A model generated the notes under the pieces. The model was not told the origin of the DNA. It saw only the letters and a list, made by a program, of their open reading frames with translations, and searched no databases. A stretch of DNA of 64,000 nucleotides from Skermanella mucosa (GTDB lineage Bacteria > Pseudomonadota > Alphaproteobacteria > Azospirillales > Azospirillaceae). Shown here one piece after another: positions 31,310-40,380 of this stretch (positions are counted from its first letter, which is position 1; each line of letters begins with the position of its first letter). Position numbers and translations under genes: made by a program. The stretch is taken from assembly GCF_016765655.2 (NCBI RefSeq), contig NZ_CP086106.1, positions 5,974,501 through 6,038,500 of the forward strand, written 5' to 3'.

Positions 31310-33616
31310 TTATTTTAGGGGGTCAGCGCCCCTCGCGGGAACCGCCTGCAGCCGGCCGTCCGGAAGGTCGGTGATTTCCGCCTTCCGGCCGCCCGACCGC
31401 ATCGTCGGAGATGACATTGCCTGGCGTTTCTCACGTTTGAGGCGCTTCTGGATCACCACCGGGCATTTATGATCATGGTGATAGAGCATCTGGCAGTGCA
31501 TGCAGTAGATGCACTCGTTGACATTGATGTGCCCTTCCGGGTGGATGGACTGGACCGGGCACTCGGTTGCGCATCGCTGGCAGGGGCTGCCGCATTCGCG
31601 ATAGCGGCGCAGCCAGTCGAACATGCGCAGGCGCGCGGGGATCGCCAGTGCGGCCCCGAGCGGGCACAGGTAGCGGCAGAAGAAGCGCTCGATGAACAGG
31701 TTCGCGACCAGCAGCGCGATTGCGAAGGTGACAAACGGCCACTCTCGCACGAAGCGCAGCACGATCGCCGTTTTGAACGGCTCCACCTCGGATACCTGCT
31801 CGGCGAGCGTGAGCGAGTAGAGCGACAGGCCGAACAGCGCCAGGAAAATGACGTACTTGATCGGCCACAGCCGCTCGTGCAGGCCCCACGGCACCCGGAT
31901 CTGAGGCACCCTGAAGAAGGTGCGCCCGATGCGGTTGGTCAATTCCTGCAGCGCCCCGAACGGGCAGAGCCAGCCGCAGAATGCGCCGCGCGCCCAGAAC
32001 AGCATCGCCGCGGCGACCGCGGTCCACAGGATGAAGACCAGTGGGGACAGCAGGAAATAGTCCCAGCTGAAGCCGGTGATCAGCGCATTCGTGAAGGTCA
32101 GGACGTTGACCACGGAAAGCTGCGCCGTCACCCACCAGCCGAGCCAGAGCAGCGTGAAGGACAGGAACGCCAACCGGACGCGGTCATACAGTTTGGGCCG
32201 CCTCACCAGCTGATGCTGGAAAAAGAAGATGCCGGTCAGGATGCCAAGCGACGTCCCGAGGATCGCGATATCGACAGTTGAGCTCCGCCAGATCCGTTGC
32301 CATAGGGGCTCCTCAGGGAGTCCTGCAGTCTCTATGTTGCGCGGACGTTCCTGAGCGGCTGTCCCTTCCGGAGATGAAATTTCCTCGGCGAGGACGTCCG
32401 GCGTGTCTGCCACCACGGCGCGCTGCTCGGTCCGGACATAACGCTCGGGAAGCTCGTAAGCGACATCGAAGGTCAGGAATGCCTTGTCCCGTGCGCCGAT
32501 GGAACGCTGAACCAGCAGCTGAAGACGCCACGATTCGACGGGGTTCAGTTCAGTCCCCTCCGGGACGGCAAAAATGGAGATTTCCCGGAAACGGGGGGCA
32601 CCGTCGGCGCCGAGCTGGTTGATCCGCTCGTGGTTGCGATCCCGGAAGCGGATCGTCTCCTGGTCCTGGATGATCTCTATCCGATCGAAGATACCGCCCC
32701 GGACGTAGCCTGATCCCTTGAAGCTGTAAGTGCCATTGCCGGCGACCAGGATTGCCTGCTGACCCGACTTGAGACGTTGCCGCAGACGGTCGTAAGCCGC
32801 CTCGCCCAGGAGTGAGCGTCCGATCGTCGGCACGCTCACCGGGGCCGTGTAGAGATCGATGAAGGTGTCGTCCGCCTGGCCCGGCTCCGGGCGCGCGGCC
32901 GCGGCCTCGTTGCCGGATCGAACGAAGGCTTCGTTGATGTCGCCGACGGTCAGGTGAAGGCGGCGGATCGAGCCGTCCCCGACCAGGCTTTCCCAGTCGC
33001 GGTTTTCCGCTGCAGTCATGTCGATGGTTCGCATGGCCGGCGGAATGGCGGCTGTGACCTCCGGCTGCGCACTGCCAAGGCCGCGCATCTGGGCGACACG
33101 GCCGGCGGAGCGCATGATGCTGTCGCCCATCACCATCACGGTGACAGTGGCGCCGCTCACGATGTCAACCGACGTTCCAGACTCGGTCACGGAAGCGGGA
33201 CGCAGCACGTTCCGGCCGACATATCCTCCGATGAAAGCGGTGATCTTCTCCTCGGGTATGCCGATCAGGACGATCGGCTCCTTGTGCTCGACAAGCCTGG
33301 CCCCCGCGATCGTGCCGTCCAGCGCGAGGCCGACGACGATGTGGATCGGCTTGCCCGAGTAACCGACGGCGTTGACGAAGTCGGAGTTCAGAAAGGCGTA
33401 GCCGAGCAGACGGTCACGCTGGTAGGCCGGCGCCACGGGCGGCGATCCCTGCAGCGGACCGAACCGATCGGCCTCGGGAAAAACCTGTGCCGGTTCCACC
33501 ATCCCGAGGAAGTTTGCCAAGCCGGCCGCCTGCTGCGCCGATGGCGGTGTCGGCGATAGGCAGACCGCGGCGATCACCGCTGACATGAACAGGAGAAACC
33601 TGATTGCCTTCGTCAT
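31310..33616 (-). CDS. nosR: NosR, membrane flavoprotein for N2O reductase
   Basis: This 768-residue NosR has a signal peptide, a periplasmic FMN-binding domain with the covalent-FMN motif [14 protein letters not shown], transmembrane helices with [13 protein letters not shown] and [11 protein letters not shown], and a C-terminal pair of 4Fe-4S motifs ([22 protein letters not shown]). It supports nos expression and electron flow to NosZ. It is a clear paralogue of NirI at 1894-4104. Compared with NirI, its linker before the helices is longer (about residues 395-440). An FNR-type box lies 61-74 bases upstream. Confidence 0.95.
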   Translation of the reverse strand: MTKAIRFLLFMSAVIAAVCLSPTPPSAQQAAGLANFLGMVEPAQVFPEADRFGPLQGSPPVAPAYQRDRLLGYAFLNSDFVNAVGYSGKPIHIVVGLALDGTIAGARLVEHKEPIVLIGIPEEKITAFIGGYVGRNVLRPASVTESGTSVDIVSGATVTVMVMGDSIMRSAGRVAQMRGLGSAQPEVTAAIPPAMRTIDMTAAENRDWESLVGDGSIRRLHLTVGDINEAFVRSGNEAAAARPEPGQADDTFIDLYTAPVSVPTIGRSLLGEAAYDRLRQRLKSGQQAILVAGNGTYSFKGSGYVRGGIFDRIEIIQDQETIRFRDRNHERINQLGADGAPRFREISIFAVPEGTELNPVESWRLQLLVQRSIGARDKAFLTFDVAYELPERYVRTEQRAVVADTPDVLAEEISSPEGTAAQERPRNIETAGLPEEPLWQRIWRSSTVDIAILGTSLGILTGIFFFQHQLVRRPKLYDRVRLAFLSFTLLWLGWWVTAQLSVVNVLTFTNALITGFSWDYFLLSPLVFILWTAVAAAMLFWARGAFCGWLCPFGALQELTNRIGRTFFRVPQIRVPWGLHERLWPIKYVIFLALFGLSLYSLTLAEQVSEVEPFKTAIVLRFVREWPFVTFAIALLVANLFIERFFCRYLCPLGAALAIPARLRMFDWLRRYRECGSPCQRCATECPVQSIHPEGHINVNECIYCMHCQMLYHHDHKCPVVIQKRLKREKRQAMSSPTMRSGGRKAEITDLPDGRLQAVPARGADPLK

Positions 33617-33676
33617 GCCGTCACCTTGAGGTGGGGCAATACTGCAGACACGCGGCCCTTGCGGAGAGTCTGCCGG

Positions 33677-33690
33677 TTGATCAGTATCGA
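33677..33690. promoter_or_regulatory. FNR-type operator upstream of nosR
   Basis: TTGATCAGTATCGA matches TTGAT-N4-ATCAA at nine of ten half-site positions. The centre is 67 bases before the nosR ATG, so a -41.5 placement gives a leader of about 25 bases. It is too close to the ferritin-like gene (34 bases from its ATG) to act at -41.5 in that direction. Confidence 0.65.
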
Positions 33691-33714
33691 CGCACCGAAC
33701 GGGGAGACTTCGTC

Positions 33715-34632
33715 ATGGCATCGTCCTTCAACCCGAATTCCTGGCATATTTCCTCGGTGGAGGAACTCATGGCGCTGGCCGAAGCGCAGGAGCATCGGGC
33801 TGCCGCGCGCTACGATCAGCTTGCCGCGCGCATGGACCGCTTCGGCAGCCTGGAGACGGCCGCCCTGTTCCGGCGGTTGGCGGCCATGGAGCGGGAGCAC
33901 GTCGAGGCCCTGTCCGACTGGGGTGGATCCGCAGCCCCTCACGGGAAGCTCCCGGACGAACTGGGAGAGGGAACGGCCACTGACACGGACGAGGTTCCTG
34001 CGTCGCTGACCCCTTACCGGGCGCTGGCGATCGCGGTCCGGAATGAGGAGCGGGCCTTCAGCCTGCTGACCTATATCGCCGCCCATGCGCAGACATCCGA
34101 GATAAGCGCACGGGCCGAGGCGCTGGCTATCGAGGAACTCCACCATGTGGCGCTTCTGCGCGCCCAACGGCGCAAGGCATACCACGCAGAGCGCCACGGC
34201 GCGCGGGATCATGAGCGCGAGATCGACATCGCCACACGGTCCGTTGCCGACCTGCGGATTGTCGCCGGGAGGCTGCTGTCCCGCGCGCTCGAAACCCATC
34301 AAGCCCTTGCCCAGGAACTGCGGGCTGCCGGCGACCAGGAAGGAGCGAATCTTCTGTTCCACCTCATTGCCAAGGAACTGGCCGAAGCCCGGCGGCTTGG
34401 TATCCGTGGCTTCGGAAACTCCGGAGAGGAAGCTGCCGAAGCGCACGGTTCGGCAACATCGGCCGGCCTGGATTCCGGCGCTATGTGGCCGGTCGAAAAC
34501 ATGGTTGATATTTTCCTGGCTGCCGCGGAGCGGAGCCGGGACGAGAAGGTGGTGCTTGAAGCGCAGCGGCTGGGGGGCGTGGCAATCACCTGGCTGGCGG
34601 AGTTGCGCGCCGACCTGGAAGCGACTGCTTGA
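33715..34632 (+). CDS. Ferritin-like (rubrerythrin-type) protein divergent from nosR
   Basis: This 305-residue, mainly helical protein has rubrerythrin-like di-iron motifs: EAQEHRAAARYDQLA, AAMEREHVEALSDWG (ExxH), VRNEERAFSLLTYIA and AIEELHHVALLRAQR (ExxHH). A second helical region near residues 165-205 (VADLRIVAGRLLSRALETHQAL) and a C-terminal ENMVDIFLAAAERSRDEKVVLEAQRL may be a divergent second ferritin-like half. It may handle iron, peroxide or NO stress in anaerobic respiration, which is inference. The frame is open from 33604, but GGGGAG before the ATG at 33715 supports this start. Confidence 0.75.
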   Translation: MASSFNPNSWHISSVEELMALAEAQEHRAAARYDQLAARMDRFGSLETAALFRRLAAMEREHVEALSDWGGSAAPHGKLPDELGEGTATDTDEVPASLTPYRALAIAVRNEERAFSLLTYIAAHAQTSEISARAEALAIEELHHVALLRAQRRKAYHAERHGARDHEREIDIATRSVADLRIVAGRLLSRALETHQALAQELRAAGDQEGANLLFHLIAKELAEARRLGIRGFGNSGEEAAEAHGSATSAGLDSGAMWPVENMVDIFLAAAERSRDEKVVLEAQRLGGVAITWLAELRADLEATA

Positions 34633-34692
34633 TGCCCGAAAGGTGATCATTCTTCACTCATTCAATCCCGTCGGGATTGCCTGCACATACTG

Positions 34693-34744
34693 GGCACGCT
34701 CCTTCGATGGGAGGCAGATGCGCCTCCCATCGAAGGAGCGTGCC
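34693..34744. terminator. Perfect 23-bp hairpin between convergent genes
   Basis: Arms 34693-34715 and 34722-34744 are perfect reverse complements around a six-base loop (AGATGC). It sits between the ends of the ferritin-like gene (+) and the cytochrome c gene (-), so it could terminate both. There is no long T-run on either side. Confidence 0.65.
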
Positions 34745-34758
34745 GTGACCGCGGAGGC

Positions 34759-35139
34759 TCAGGAATTCTGTTTCAGGTAGGCAATGATGTTTTGCCGCTC
34801 CGATTCGTTCTTGATGCCCGGGAAGGCCATTTTATTGCCCGGGATGAAGCCTTTGGGATCGGCGAGGTACTTGTCGAGATTGTCCTCGGTCCACGACACA
34901 TCAGTCTCCTGGATCGGCTTGGAGTATGAGAAACCTTGCACAGCACCGGCTTCGCGGCCAACGACGCCATGGAGGTTGGGACCTACCCGGTTCGCTCCCC
35001 CCTGCTCGATCGTGTGACAAGCTTTGCACTTGTTGAAAGCCTTTTCTCCGGCTGCCGCATCGCCTTGAGCCGACGCGATGGAAACCGGTGTCATTGCGAG
35101 TGCTGCTGCGATAGCCAACAGAGTCTTATAGATCGTCAT
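34759..35139 (-). CDS. Soluble class I cytochrome c (c550/c2 type)
   Basis: This 126-residue exported monoheme cytochrome c has a signal peptide (MTIYKTLLAIAAALAMTPVSIASA), the heme motif CKACH, the following GGANRVGPNLHGVVGREAG typical of mitochondrial-type cytochromes c, and a likely Met ligand in GNKMAFPGI. It could carry electrons from the bc1 complex to NirS, NosZ or an oxidase. I choose the ATG at 35139, preceded by GGAGGAG; the frame also opens 10 codons upstream without a signal-peptide rationale. Its position beside the nos block fits a denitrification role. Confidence 0.9.
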   Translation of the reverse strand: MTIYKTLLAIAAALAMTPVSIASAQGDAAAGEKAFNKCKACHTIEQGGANRVGPNLHGVVGREAGAVQGFSYSKPIQETDVSWTEDNLDKYLADPKGFIPGNKMAFPGIKNESERQNIIAYLKQNS

Positions 35140-35426
35140 TCCCACTCTCCTCCTGACACTCTTCGGCATGATCAGCGTTGTCTTCTGTACCTAGACAGGT
35201 TCTTTCATTGAGTTTTTGGTTGGCATTGCAATGGACTCATTTTTCTAAAAAATAAATAATATTTATTTGACTTGTAGAAGAAATAATCAACGCTAGCTCA
35301 AGGATTTTTGACATTCCGTTACTCCAATAGTAGAAATAACCGATGCTAACAGCTTCCTTATAGGGGCCAGCTGAGTAGCTGTCCTTGCGCTAGAGCAAAC
35401 TTTCCGGAAAAAATACAGGCGGGTTA
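35140..35426. other. AT-rich intergenic spacer
   Basis: I see no gene. The stretch 35235-35300 is unusually AT-rich for this GC-rich region and probably contains the cytochrome c promoter. No good FNR-type palindrome was found. Confidence 0.4.
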
Positions 35427-35980
35427 TTGGGTGTTAACATAGGTCCATGGCCTGTTGCCCGACACCGTGGTCCTGCCCAACGACGCGGGGCAGTTCGCCG
35501 TCGGACGTTACGCCATGTGCTGATGTATCGGCTTGGCACTGGGCCGGTCCTCGAGGTCTTGGCGGCGTTCCGGCGGCTGGCCGAGCACAACGTCGCCGAG
35601 GTGCGTGAGATCGTGGCGAACTGCTTTACCCGGCTCGATAGCCTGGAGGCGGTCTCGCGCGAGGAGTTGTCCCAACGCCCCCAGGAGAGCAGCGTTACCG
35701 TGCTCGATGTCCGCTCCGAGGACGAGTTCGCGTTGGGTCAACTGCCAGGCGCCGTGAATATCCCGCTGGCCGACCTCGAGCGGCGCCTCGCCGATCTCTC
35801 GTCCAATCACGGAGTGGCCGCCTACCGTCGCGGGCTGTACTGCGTGTTGTCCTTCGAGGCAGTCGCCGAGTTCCGGCGTCACGTTTACCGGGTCTGCCGC
35901 CCCAAGGACGGCTATCCGGAGTAAAAGGCTGCCGGCTTGCCAGTCGAAGCCCTTTTCTGAGCGCTCCTCTGACCTGGGTG
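35427..35980 (+). pseudogene. ArsR-rhodanese regulator, degraded
   Basis: The translation matches the C-terminal half of ArsR-type regulators fused to a rhodanese domain: RHVLMYRL (end of the winged helix, with one inserted codon), VLEVLAAFRRLAEHNVAEV, then VSREEL, VTVLDVRSEDEFALGQLPGAVNIPLADLERRL. Three faults show decay. The N-terminal helix-turn-helix is missing. The rhodanese active loop reads AYRRGLYC where AYCRGPYC is expected, so the first Cys is Arg. A TAA at 35922 interrupts a C-terminus that continues in frame as KAAGLPVEALF. It is next to an island full of IS elements. Confidence 0.7.
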
Positions 35981-36097
35981 TCCGAGGACGCAATATGACG
36001 GCGACCGCACATCGCCCATCCTGCGCGACAAGTCCTGCGACAGCGTTTTTGGTGACAATCCCTATCAGGCTCTGTGAGCAGAGCCCGAAGGATCAAG

Positions 36098-37496
36098 GAG
36101 CTATGGGGGAAACTGGGTGATGACGAGGTGAGGAAGGTGGCGTAACGAGGTAGGTGCTTGACGCCTGCCAGAACCTCCACGAGGGAGCGCTACGCCATGA
36201 ACGAAGATACCAGCATTGTCCGGCTTCGCCAGCCCGAAGAGATCGATGATCCCCTGACGGCCCTTCTCCGATCGGGAGCCCGCCAGTTGTTGGAGCAGGC
36301 CATCGAAGCCGAGGTGGCGGCTTTCCTGGCTGCCAGCAAAGACCTGAAGCTGGCCGACGGCCGGGACCGGTTGGTCCGGCATGGCCATGGACCGGAGCGC
36401 ATGATCCAGACCGGGATTGGGCCGGTCGAGGTCCAGCGGATCAAGGTCCGTGATCGCGCTCCCGGTCCGGCAGCCGAGCGCATCCGGTTCAGCTCAGCCT
36501 TGCTGCCGCGCTGGGCGCGCCGGACGACCAGTCTCGACGCCCTGCTGCCAATCCTGTATCTGCGCGGCGTTTCAGCCGGTGATTTCCAGGAGGCGCTGAG
36601 CGTTCTGCTCGGCAAGGACGCGCCCAACCTGTCACCGGCGGTCATCGCGCGGCTGAAGGAGAGCTGGGCGGACGACTACGCGCGCTGGCAGCGGCGGGAC
36701 CTGTCGGCCCGGCGCTACGTCTATGTCTGGGCCGACGGCGTCTACCTCCAGGCCCGCATGGAGCCTGCCGCCGAGTGCATGCTGGTGATGATCGGCGCCA
36801 CGCCGGAGGGTAAAAAGGAACTGCTCGGCTTCCAGGTCGGCGTCCGCGAAAGCGCCCAGAGCTGGCGCGAACTGCTGATCGACCTGAAGGCCCGCGGGCT
36901 GGGAATCGCCCCGGAACTGGCGGTCGCCGATGGTGCTTTGGGCTTCTGGAAGGCGCTCGACGAGGTCTTCCCCGGCACGCGTCATCAGCGCTGCTGGTTT
37001 CATAAAAGTTCTAATGTTCTCAACAAGGTGGCGAAATCGCTCCAGCCCGCGGTCAAGCAGGACCTGCGGGAGATCTGGATGGCGCCCGACCTCAAGGCGG
37101 CGGAGCATGCCCTTGATACCTTCGAGAAGAAGTACGGCGCCAAGTACTCCGGTGCCGTCGAATGCCTGACCAAAGATCGTGATGCCCTGCTGGCCTTCTA
37201 CAGCTTCCCGGCCGAGCATTGGGATCACGTGCGGACCACAAACCCTATAGAAAGCGTCTTCGCCACAGTCCGGCACCGGACGGTCCGCACCAAGGGGGCG
37301 CTTTCCCAGGACACTGCCAAGCTCATGGTCTTCAAGCTGATCTCGGCAGCATCCAGAACTTGGCGGCGACTTCAGGGCGAAAACCAGTTGCCCAAGATCA
37401 TCCAAGGCGTCAAATTCCGCGACGGCATCGAGGTCAGCGTGCCGACATCACACAGCGCCGCCTGAACACCTCGTCACCCAAATTCCGCTATAGCTC
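36098..37496 (+). mobile_element. IS256-family element, copy 1
   Basis: The element begins GAGCTATGGGGGAAACTGGG and ends with the imperfect reverse complement (reading inward, GAGCTATAGCGGAATTTGGG). It is flanked by a perfect 9-bp duplication AGGATCAAG (36089-36097 and 37497-37505). One transposase gene fills it, and it looks complete. Confidence 0.9.
36197..37465 (+). CDS. IS256-family (Mutator-type) transposase
   Basis: This 422-residue DDE transposase has an N-terminal DNA-binding region (LLRSGARQLLEQAIEAEVAAFLAA, typical of IS256), WADGVYLQARM with the first catalytic Asp, LAVADGALGFWKAL with the second, the CWFHKSSNVLNKV Cys-His region, and TTNPIESVFATVRHRTVRTKG carrying the late Glu. 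The frame is open from 36158 but I start at the ATG of MNEDTSIVRL, preceded by GAGGGAG. It is intact and probably functional. Confidence 0.93.
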   Translation: MNEDTSIVRLRQPEEIDDPLTALLRSGARQLLEQAIEAEVAAFLAASKDLKLADGRDRLVRHGHGPERMIQTGIGPVEVQRIKVRDRAPGPAAERIRFSSALLPRWARRTTSLDALLPILYLRGVSAGDFQEALSVLLGKDAPNLSPAVIARLKESWADDYARWQRRDLSARRYVYVWADGVYLQARMEPAAECMLVMIGATPEGKKELLGFQVGVRESAQSWRELLIDLKARGLGIAPELAVADGALGFWKALDEVFPGTRHQRCWFHKSSNVLNKVAKSLQPAVKQDLREIWMAPDLKAAEHALDTFEKKYGAKYSGAVECLTKDRDALLAFYSFPAEHWDHVRTTNPIESVFATVRHRTVRTKGALSQDTAKLMVFKLISAASRTWRRLQGENQLPKIIQGVKFRDGIEVSVPTSHSAA

Positions 37497-37699
37497 AGGA
37501 TCAAGGCTGATCGGTCGTGTTCTATATCACATGCCGGATCCAGGGTTCTGAAAACATAATCTTAATGATCCAAAAATCCTTCGCATCTGCGACCACTCTG
37601 GCCAATCGTTCCTCGTCAACAATATTATATGCGGCCTTCAGCTTCGCCCAATCGTCTGGTGGATTGCCGTCATACACGACGGCTTATTGTCGCCCGGCC

Positions 37700-37868
37700 A
37701 CAAAGGCCCGTTACGAGGCATGGGGCAGCTGGACGGCGAATCCGAGCAGGGCATCGAGATGCAACGCCGGTGTGGTGGCTGCGGTTCCAGCGGAACATGA
37801 GTTCCTGGAGATAGCGCTCCCGGCACGCCTTGCGGAAGCTGTGGAAGACGCCAGTCCCTCAGCACTTG
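37700..37868 (-). pseudogene. Transposase 3' remnant (IS1595-like)
   Basis: Read on the minus strand, about 37868-37750 encodes GVFHSFRKACRERYLQELMF followed by RWNRSHHTGVA, which resembles the C-terminal YLxEFxxRxNRR motif of IS1595-type transposases. The frame is then lost. Only this fragment is recognisable, next to the IS256 copy, so it is debris of an older element. Family assignment is tentative. Confidence 0.4.
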
Positions 37869-37890
37869 AGTTCGCGAAGAAGCTGTAAAT

Positions 37891-38388
37891 TCACGGCAGC
37901 AGGTGTACCGGGGGTTTACGGGACGCCACCGCGACGATACCGGGATCCAGGTTCGGCGGAACCGGCAGAGGCTCCTCCGGGTCGGGCTCGGGAATGGGTT
38001 GTTCGGGCTCAGGTTTGGACTCGGGTTCGTCCTCCGGGGGCAGCCCTGATGCCCTGATGATCGCCGTGGACGCCTCTTTATCGATCTCGGCGAGAGCCTC
38101 AGCGGCTTCGGTAACACCCACCCTGGTCCGCTCGTGAGCCGTCGGCCATCTCGCAGATTTGAGGTCGCTCTCGCAGAGCGGGACCTCCGGCCGCTTCCAC
38201 GGAGGGATACGCGTCGGGCTATATTCAAACATTTCGATGATTTCCTTTTCCGCGCAGCCTCTCTGCCGCACCAGGTCGGCGAGCGCCCAGTCCTCGATGA
38301 TTTGGTCGCCGGGCTGCTTGCGGCAGTCATGCTCTTCAAAATCATGAAGCAGATCTTCGCTGATATCGATGTGGCGTTCGTCCGTCAT
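37891..38388 (-). CDS. Hypothetical protein with acidic N-terminus and Pro/Glu-rich tail
   Basis: This 165-residue protein is unrecognised. Residues 1-60 are acidic (MTDERHIDISEDLLHDFEEHD) with two Cys. The middle has PPWKRPEVPLCESDLKSARWP. The last 60 residues are a low-complexity Pro/Glu run (EDEPESKPEPEQPIPEPDPEEPLPVP) ending in a short basic piece. The ATG at 38388 follows a strong GGAGGT. It is the last gene of the minus-strand accessory operon that starts with the AAA+ ATPase. The tail looks intrinsically disordered. Confidence 0.6.
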   Translation of the reverse strand: MTDERHIDISEDLLHDFEEHDCRKQPGDQIIEDWALADLVRQRGCAEKEIIEMFEYSPTRIPPWKRPEVPLCESDLKSARWPTAHERTRVGVTEAAEALAEIDKEASTAIIRASGLPPEDEPESKPEPEQPIPEPDPEEPLPVPPNLDPGIVAVASRKPPVHLLP

Positions 38389-38547
38389 TTCGACCTCCAC
38401 CCCCTGAACATGCCCCCTATAAGACACATTAGACAGAACAATGATCCTTGAAGGGGTCAGGCGGATCACCAAATTGCTCGCACGATCCGCTCAGTCACGT
38501 AGATCCGGGACTGATCTTCCAGGATAGTCTGATAGCGACGATCATGA

Positions 38548-38862
38548 TCAGACCCACCCCTCTGTGTCCGCCACGCCTTCATCAAGTCGTTCCTGAGTTT
38601 CACTCTCCGACGGATCGTCCCGCAGCAGGAGCGACTGTCGCCTGCATTCGTCAGACAGACGAGCAGATGCTTCCAGCTCGACACTCACGACGCCCGCCAC
38701 CGCCCGCAGCGCCGGGATCAATGCCGGATCCGCTTGACCACCAACGATGCCAGCGCGGGGAAGAACGCGGCTGATCCTCAGCCCCGTCGCCCGCAGATCC
38801 TATGCGATCTGGTTGATCCGCCCTAGCGCGGCTTCTTCGATGATCACGATGAGGGACTGCAC
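38548..38862 (-). pseudogene. Small alpha/beta protein gene with in-frame TAG
   Basis: From a GTG at 38862 (GGAGAG six bases upstream) the frame reads MQSLIVIIEEAALGRINQIA, then TAG at 38800-38802, then continues for 83 more sense codons: DLRATGLRISRVLPRAGIVGG and so on, ending DEGVADTEGWV. The pattern (beta strand, helix, a VLPRAGIV-like strand, then ALRAVAGVVSVELE) resembles small proteins often labelled ketohydroxyglutarate aldolase-like, with an inhibitor-I9-like fold. A single stop breaks an otherwise normal gene, just after the exonuclease gene. Confidence 0.55.
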
Positions 38863-38887
38863 TTAAGCTCTCCGAAACGGGTGGGAG

Positions 38888-39547
38888 TTAACATCTCCCC
38901 TTGGGATCGGTCAGCGCAAGAATGACATGTACCCATCTGGCCGAGTCTGACCATGCCCGGTGACGAACCGGATGCACGCGTTCCGCATCGTCGAGCGCCT
39001 CGGCAATAGCAGCGTCATTGCCGCCGGCGAGCAGCTCGACGATGTTCCAAACGCTCCAAACCCTGAATCCAAGCGCTTCCTGGCCTGCCGCACGGAACAG
39101 CGCCGTCAGCCAGACTTCGTCTGCCGGTGAGTCCGTGAGGACCTCGTGACCTGCAATTGCTCCAACCAGTTCATGATAAACCTGGACGGAGGGAAGGCCG
39201 CTCTTCTCAATTTCGTCGAGCGAAATGCCGTGGATTGCTTCCGCCGCAGGATCCCACCGCCAGGAGCGCCATTCCTCGGACGGCCGGATCAGCCAGGTCC
39301 TGGTTTCGCCGGTCTCAACGAACGTGATCCCGATCTCGATCGGAAACGTGTTCGGCGGCAGGCCGGAGGCTTCGACATCGAGCACGACAAGAGGTCGAAC
39401 TTCCTCCTGCAAGAAAGGCGAGCAGTTCTCGCTCAGCTTGGACGGACTGTTCCCGTGCCGCCACCAGCCGACGATGCACACAGCAATGATCGTCGCCAGC
39501 GTCGCGACGATCACTTCTCTTAATAGATCTTCAGAGAAAAGCACCAT
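38888..39547 (-). CDS. Membrane-anchored DEDDh-type 3'-5' exonuclease-like protein
   Basis: This 219-residue protein has an N-terminal hydrophobic helix (VIVATLATIIAVCIVGWW, about 11-28) and then an RNase-T/DnaQ-like fold. Motif I is VVLDVEASGLPPNTFPIEIG (D and E of DEDD), a helix-capping AAEAIHGIS follows, motif II is probably within TDSPADEVWL, and motif III is HRAWSDSARW (H and last D). The order and spacing fit a DEDDh exonuclease tied to the inner membrane. It lies 79 bases downstream of the DUF2283-like gene in the accessory operon. The substrate is unknown. Confidence 0.7.
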   Translation of the reverse strand: MVLFSEDLLREVIVATLATIIAVCIVGWWRHGNSPSKLSENCSPFLQEEVRPLVVLDVEASGLPPNTFPIEIGITFVETGETRTWLIRPSEEWRSWRWDPAAEAIHGISLDEIEKSGLPSVQVYHELVGAIAGHEVLTDSPADEVWLTALFRAAGQEALGFRVWSVWNIVELLAGGNDAAIAEALDDAERVHPVRHRAWSDSARWVHVILALTDPKGRC

Positions 39548-39626
39548 TATCGTATTTCTGACTTTACAAAGGGAAATCCCATTGGGAATTTACGGCATCG
39601 AGCAAAGCCTCAAGATATGATCCTGC

Positions 39627-39992
39627 CTACCAGTCGAAATCATGTTCGGAGCCGAGCTCGCCATGGCTGTCGCGCATCACGTCGGCAACCGGGTCCGTCT
39701 TCTGAACGTCCATCGGTTTCATTCCGAGGAGCTCCCTCAAGACCCAGTACGTCGGAGCATCTTCCTGCCGCACATTGAGCGACTGTTGGAACATCGCCAG
39801 GGCTTCTCCGATAATCTCCGGCTGCTTGGAGGCGTCCAGGATAGTCCAGCCTACTACCCGGCCCATCTCGTCAAGATCGATGGAATGATTGCCCTGGGAA
39901 TGGCATATCAGCGTGTAGCTCCGCACGACCGGCCTGATCCGAATTTTCAGGATGTCGAGCGAGACATCATATTGAACGCAGTCATTACTCAT
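39627..39992 (-). CDS. DUF2283-like small protein
   Basis: This 121-residue protein begins MSNDCVQYDVSLDILKIRIR and contains SIDLDEMGRVVGWTILDASKQP, the strand pattern and conserved glycine/DAS of DUF2283. The C-terminal half (EALAMFQQSLNVRQEDAPTYWVLRELLG) is an extra helical region. DUF2283 proteins are small and often sit in toxin-antitoxin-like or phage contexts, but the function is unknown. The ATG overlaps the previous gene by eight bases, so it is translationally coupled. Confidence 0.65.
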   Translation of the reverse strand: MSNDCVQYDVSLDILKIRIRPVVRSYTLICHSQGNHSIDLDEMGRVVGWTILDASKQPEIIGEALAMFQQSLNVRQEDAPTYWVLRELLGMKPMDVQKTDPVADVMRDSHGELGSEHDFDW

Positions 39993-40380
39993 CCCGCACA
40001 GTCCTTCTCCTGAGTGCCCGAAGCTCATCCTCCGTCGCGGCGCAGCAGGGATGGGCAAGGGCGACGATCTCGATGAGCGAAGTCACGGCTTCAGCCGGCG
40101 ATCCGAATACCGTATTCCCGGTGATGCACTGGATCATCACGGCGTCGATGGCTGCCGGGTGCATGTAATCGTCGGTTGGCCAAGGCGTCATGATCCGGTA
40201 GCGTGCCCCATACACCGTCTCGATCATTCGACCCTCTATGCGGGCGATCCGGGATGACATGTGCCACTCACCGTCAGGTACGCCGTCGATGCCGTAACCC
40301 CGCCCCACGACCACGAAGCCGATCGTCGGGACACCGATCATGCGATATTCGTCGATGCGCGGTACATCACCATCAATCAT
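39985..40380 (-). CDS. Hypothetical protein, tandem paralogue B
   Basis: This 131-residue protein is unrecognised but clearly related to its upstream neighbour (40373-40750). Shared features are IDEYRxIxxP at the start, YGIDGVPDGEWHM (YGLEGVPDGIWHI in the other), a central YRIMTPWP/YRTLEPCP, and a C-terminal TEDELRALRRR (TEEELAALRRR). It has a Cys pair in AHPCCAATE. No known domain is visible. It overlaps both neighbouring genes by eight bases, implying tight co-production. Confidence 0.65.
   Translation of the reverse strand: MIDGDVPRIDEYRMIGVPTIGFVVVGRGYGIDGVPDGEWHMSSRIARIEGRMIETVYGARYRIMTPWPTDDYMHPAAIDAVMIQCITGNTVFGSPAEAVTSLIEIVALAHPCCAATEDELRALRRRTVRDE

Noticed and set aside
24614-33616. 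A second complete nos cluster formed with the nosR/nosX-like genes at 893-4104
   Set aside because: Those genes are divergent from nirS with no nosZ, D, F, Y or L near them; the nirI/nirX reading fits better.
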